Origin: JBCCCJ01 sp039029315
GTDB lineage: Bacteria; Bacteroidota; Bacteroidia; J057
Reading direction: 5' to 3'
DNA: 44,826 bases
Assembly: GCA_039029315.1 (NCBI GenBank)
Contig: JBCCGK010000097.1
Coordinates: forward strand, 1-44,826
Part shown: positions 43,317 through 44,826 of the stretch, one piece after another
Layout of the letters: the number at the start of each line of letters is the position of its first letter
Position numbering within the stretch: position 1 is the first letter of the stretch
Translations under genes and position numbers: made by a program
Notes under the pieces: model-generated
Databases searched by the model: none
What the model was told of the DNA's origin: nothing
The model's input: the letters and a program-made list of their open reading frames with translations, nothing else

Positions 43317-43704
43317 ATACCTGGTCATCGGTGGGTATGCTGTAGCATTTCATGGCCACCCTCGCTATACCAAAGATATTGATTTTTGGATCTGGCTCAA
43401 TGAGCAGAATGCTGAGCGTATGATTGAGGTGCTGAACGATTTTGGCTTTGCCTCTCTTGGAATCCTGAAAGATGATTTTCTCGACAAAGATATGGTAATT
43501 CAATTGGGCTATCCTCCTAACCGGATTGATTTATTAACCGATTTAGATGCGGTAGACTTTGAAACTTGTTATTCTACTCGTGAAGAAGTGGAATTGGATG
43601 GACTTATGGTGAGTTTCCTTGACCTGGAAAACCTCATCCTTACAAAACGGGCGGCAGGACGATTACAGGATTTAGCGGATATTGAAAAATTGGAAGGGGA
43701 CTGA
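43258..43704 (+). CDS. Nucleotidyltransferase, AbiEii/DUF6036-like (cassette gene)
   Basis: This 148-residue protein starts at ATG 43258 (MVLNQDFREFIELLNAKG). The nucleotidyltransferase core is clear: YLVIGGYAVAFHGHPRYTKDIDFWI has the GG motif and the D-x-D metal pair, and RIDLLTDLDAVDF supplies the third acidic residue. The end, LDLENLILTKRAAGRLQDLADIEKL, is the usual helical tail. This family includes AbiE-type toxins and related nucleotide-transfer enzymes. It is the second gene of an integron cassette and its stop lies 13 bp before attC c. Confidence 0.85.
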   Translation: MVLNQDFREFIELLNAKGVKYLVIGGYAVAFHGHPRYTKDIDFWIWLNEQNAERMIEVLNDFGFASLGILKDDFLDKDMVIQLGYPPNRIDLLTDLDAVDFETCYSTREEVELDGLMVSFLDLENLILTKRAAGRLQDLADIEKLEGD

Positions 43705-43716
43705 AAAAATGATGCG

Positions 43717-43781
43717 ATATAACACAAGCTATCCTCAATGCTCCTTCATCAGTCGCACTAGAGGATAGCCAAACGTTATGT
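43717..43781 (+). other. attC site c
   Basis: R'' ATATAAC (43717-43723), L'' within GCTATCCTC (43728-43736), L' within GAGGATAGC (43761-43769) and R' GTTATGT (43775-43781). The L arms are a perfect 9-bp pair; the site is 65 bp. The 10 bases ending in R'' are the exact reverse complement of the start of the cassette it closes (43013-43022). Confidence 0.8.
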
Positions 43782-43795
43782 GCCACAATAGAAAT

Positions 43796-44677
43796 ATGCA
43801 AGTAATTCAATTTCCATATAGCTGTAATGAATTTTTCAAAGATGCAGACTATCTATCACATGATAATTATATAGTTATTAATGATAGGGATGAGGTTTTT
43901 TGGAATGGAAGCCTTTTGAAAATTAAGGGAGAATGTTCTTTTGATTTTCCAAAAGTTAAAATAATTCCAGGTAATAAATTTTTGCTAGTTGATAGCGAAA
44001 GAAGTCTTGGAAAAACTAAAAATAAGGGTAACGCTTGGATAATTAACAATTATGGAGAGATCGAAAAAACATTTTACTTGGGAGGTGTTCAGAATTTATT
44101 AGTTACTTCAACTAGAATCTTAGCTTCATATTCAGAATGTGAACTTGATACAAGTAGAATTTTTCATGAAAATACTCCACAAAAAAGCTTTAGTTCCCAA
44201 TCATTAGTAGCGTTTAATAACTCAGGGGAAATTTTATTTGAATACTACCGAGATACTAAAGACGATGATTTAATCTTTTTTATGGAAAACTATGCATTTT
44301 TATATAAAGATGAAGAATCTGTATATTTTATGCCTTATCTCTTTAGCTCAAATCCCCAATTACCAATAGTTGAATTGGATGTAAATGATTATTCTACTCA
44401 AATAATTTTTTATTTAAGTGAGGTAGAAGGATTATTGGATGATTTATCCTTGCCGATTGCCTTTTCAAAGAAAGGGAAAGATTGGTTTTTTATTACTCCA
44501 GACAGAAAAAAAATGTCTCATTCTACAGTGTATAAAATCTCAGAAACTAGAGTAGTTGAAATCGTTGGGGAATGTGCTATGTCTTTTCAGTCTAAAGGAT
44601 TACCAGGAGGGAAATTTTTACTACCAACTACATATGAAAAAGGTAAACCTGCTAAATGTCAATTACTTGAATTATAA
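43796..44677 (+). CDS. Unknown 293-residue protein (cassette gene)
   Basis: I do not recognise this family. ATG 43796 (MQVIQFPYSCNEFF) is preferred; an ATG at 43778 lies inside the recombination core. The protein is soluble, has no signal peptide, and shows repeating beta-strand units such as NYIVINDRDEVFWNG, AWIINNYGEIEKTFYLGGVQNLLVT and LVAFNNSGEILFEYYR, suggesting a beta-propeller-like or WD-like scaffold. Base composition is clearly more AT-rich than the rest of the window, a sign of different origin. The stop is six bases before attC d, the normal position for a cassette gene. Confidence 0.75.
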   Translation: MQVIQFPYSCNEFFKDADYLSHDNYIVINDRDEVFWNGSLLKIKGECSFDFPKVKIIPGNKFLLVDSERSLGKTKNKGNAWIINNYGEIEKTFYLGGVQNLLVTSTRILASYSECELDTSRIFHENTPQKSFSSQSLVAFNNSGEILFEYYRDTKDDDLIFFMENYAFLYKDEESVYFMPYLFSSNPQLPIVELDVNDYSTQIIFYLSEVEGLLDDLSLPIAFSKKGKDWFFITPDRKKMSHSTVYKISETRVVEIVGECAMSFQSKGLPGGKFLLPTTYEKGKPAKCQLLEL

Positions 44678-44683
44678 AAAGGC

Positions 44684-44751
44684 ACATAACATCAAAGCGC
44701 ATAGTGCCAGTGGCGGCGTGGCGCGCCACGGCACTATTGGCATTGTTGAAC
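44684..44751 (+). other. attC site d
   Basis: R'' ACATAAC (44684-44690), L'' ATAGTGCC (44701-44708), L' GGCACTAT (44730-44737) and R' GTTGAAC (44745-44751). The L arms are a perfect 8-bp pair and the hairpin tip contains GTGGCGCGCCAC. The 10 bases ending in R'' are the exact reverse complement of the start of the cassette at 43775. A new cassette starting GTTGAACGAATGCC runs off the window. Confidence 0.8.
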
Positions 44752-44826
44752 GAATGCCAAGCAGTGGATGTCATGCTATGGAGTTAAAAGGGATGGTTGG
44801 TTTTGCTTGAGGGGTTTGAGCTTCGG

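Larger units (their letters stand above)
41433..44826 (+). mobile_element. Integron gene-cassette array without visible integrase
   Basis: Four attC-like sites divide this stretch into three complete cassettes (41492-43013, 43014-43775, 43776-44745) and the start of a fourth. The decisive evidence is that each cassette's first bases are the reverse complement of the start of its own attC: GTTATATCGC with GCGATATAAC, and GTTATGTGCC with GGCACATAAC (both 10 of 10), and GTTCTACGC with GTGTAGAAC (8 of 9). This pairing arises only from cassette circles. No intI gene is in the window; it may lie outside, or the array may be a CALIN-type cluster. The array continues past the right edge. Confidence 0.8.

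Noticed and set aside
44556..44810. 84-codon open frame at the right edge
   Set aside because: It overlaps the end of the cassette gene in another frame and runs through the attC d hairpin.
1..44826. tRNA, rRNA or riboswitch genes
   Set aside because: No cloverleaf with a TTCRANNC arm, rRNA signature or known riboswitch core was recognised by eye; a covariance search would be needed to exclude small RNAs.

Overview
The window comes from a free-living Bacteroidota, most likely of the Saprospiria/Cytophagia kind. This is inferred from SusC/FecA-type TonB receptors with N-terminal carboxypeptidase-regulatory domains, DUF4249 and DUF4856 lipoproteins, a type IX secretion C-terminal signal, LytS/LytTR two-component pairs, a TAnnTTTG-type promoter and AT-rich spacers without clear Shine-Dalgarno sequences.

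Layout. (1) 1-8 kb: a minus-strand operon of TonB receptor, ABC ATPase and an ABC-2 permease fused to a dead M1-peptidase domain, divergent from a PchR-like AraC regulator. (2) 8-15 kb: repeat debris (a MITE and two copies of a second repeat family), then an iron-uptake locus: DUF4856 lipoprotein, imelysin, HTTM membrane protein and FecA-like receptor, with a Fur-like 7-1-7 palindrome in the promoter. (3) 15-21 kb: small periplasmic and lipoprotein genes, two cytoplasmic genes and an S9 peptidase. A palindrome of the form TTGCAACA-N-TGTTGCAA occurs twice here and once in the promoter of region 1, suggesting a shared metal-type regulon. (4) 21-28 kb: a TonB receptor/DUF4249 pair divergent from a multicopper oxidase, LytS kinase and LytTR regulator, with three LytTR-box-like motifs between them. 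(5) 28-35 kb: gene debris around an intact-looking DUF4157 (eCIS-core) putative toxin: hydrolase fragments, an integrase N-terminus, Crp and response-regulator fragments, a broken IS3-family element and an IS66 scrap. (6) 35-40 kb: a second TonB receptor/DUF4249/LytS/LytTR operon. (7) 40.5-41.4 kb: an IS6-family element with one in-frame stop. (8) 41.4 kb to the end: an integron gene-cassette array with four attC sites and three complete cassettes (MBL hydrolase + MarR; small protein + nucleotidyltransferase; an unknown 294-residue protein). No integron integrase is in the window.

How the parts fit: most of the window serves outer-membrane uptake of metal complexes or similar solutes (four TonB receptors with partners and local regulators). 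The right half also carries acquired accessory DNA, of which the cassette array and the orphan DUF4157 protein are the most unusual. All function calls come from reading the sequence; no database search was run.
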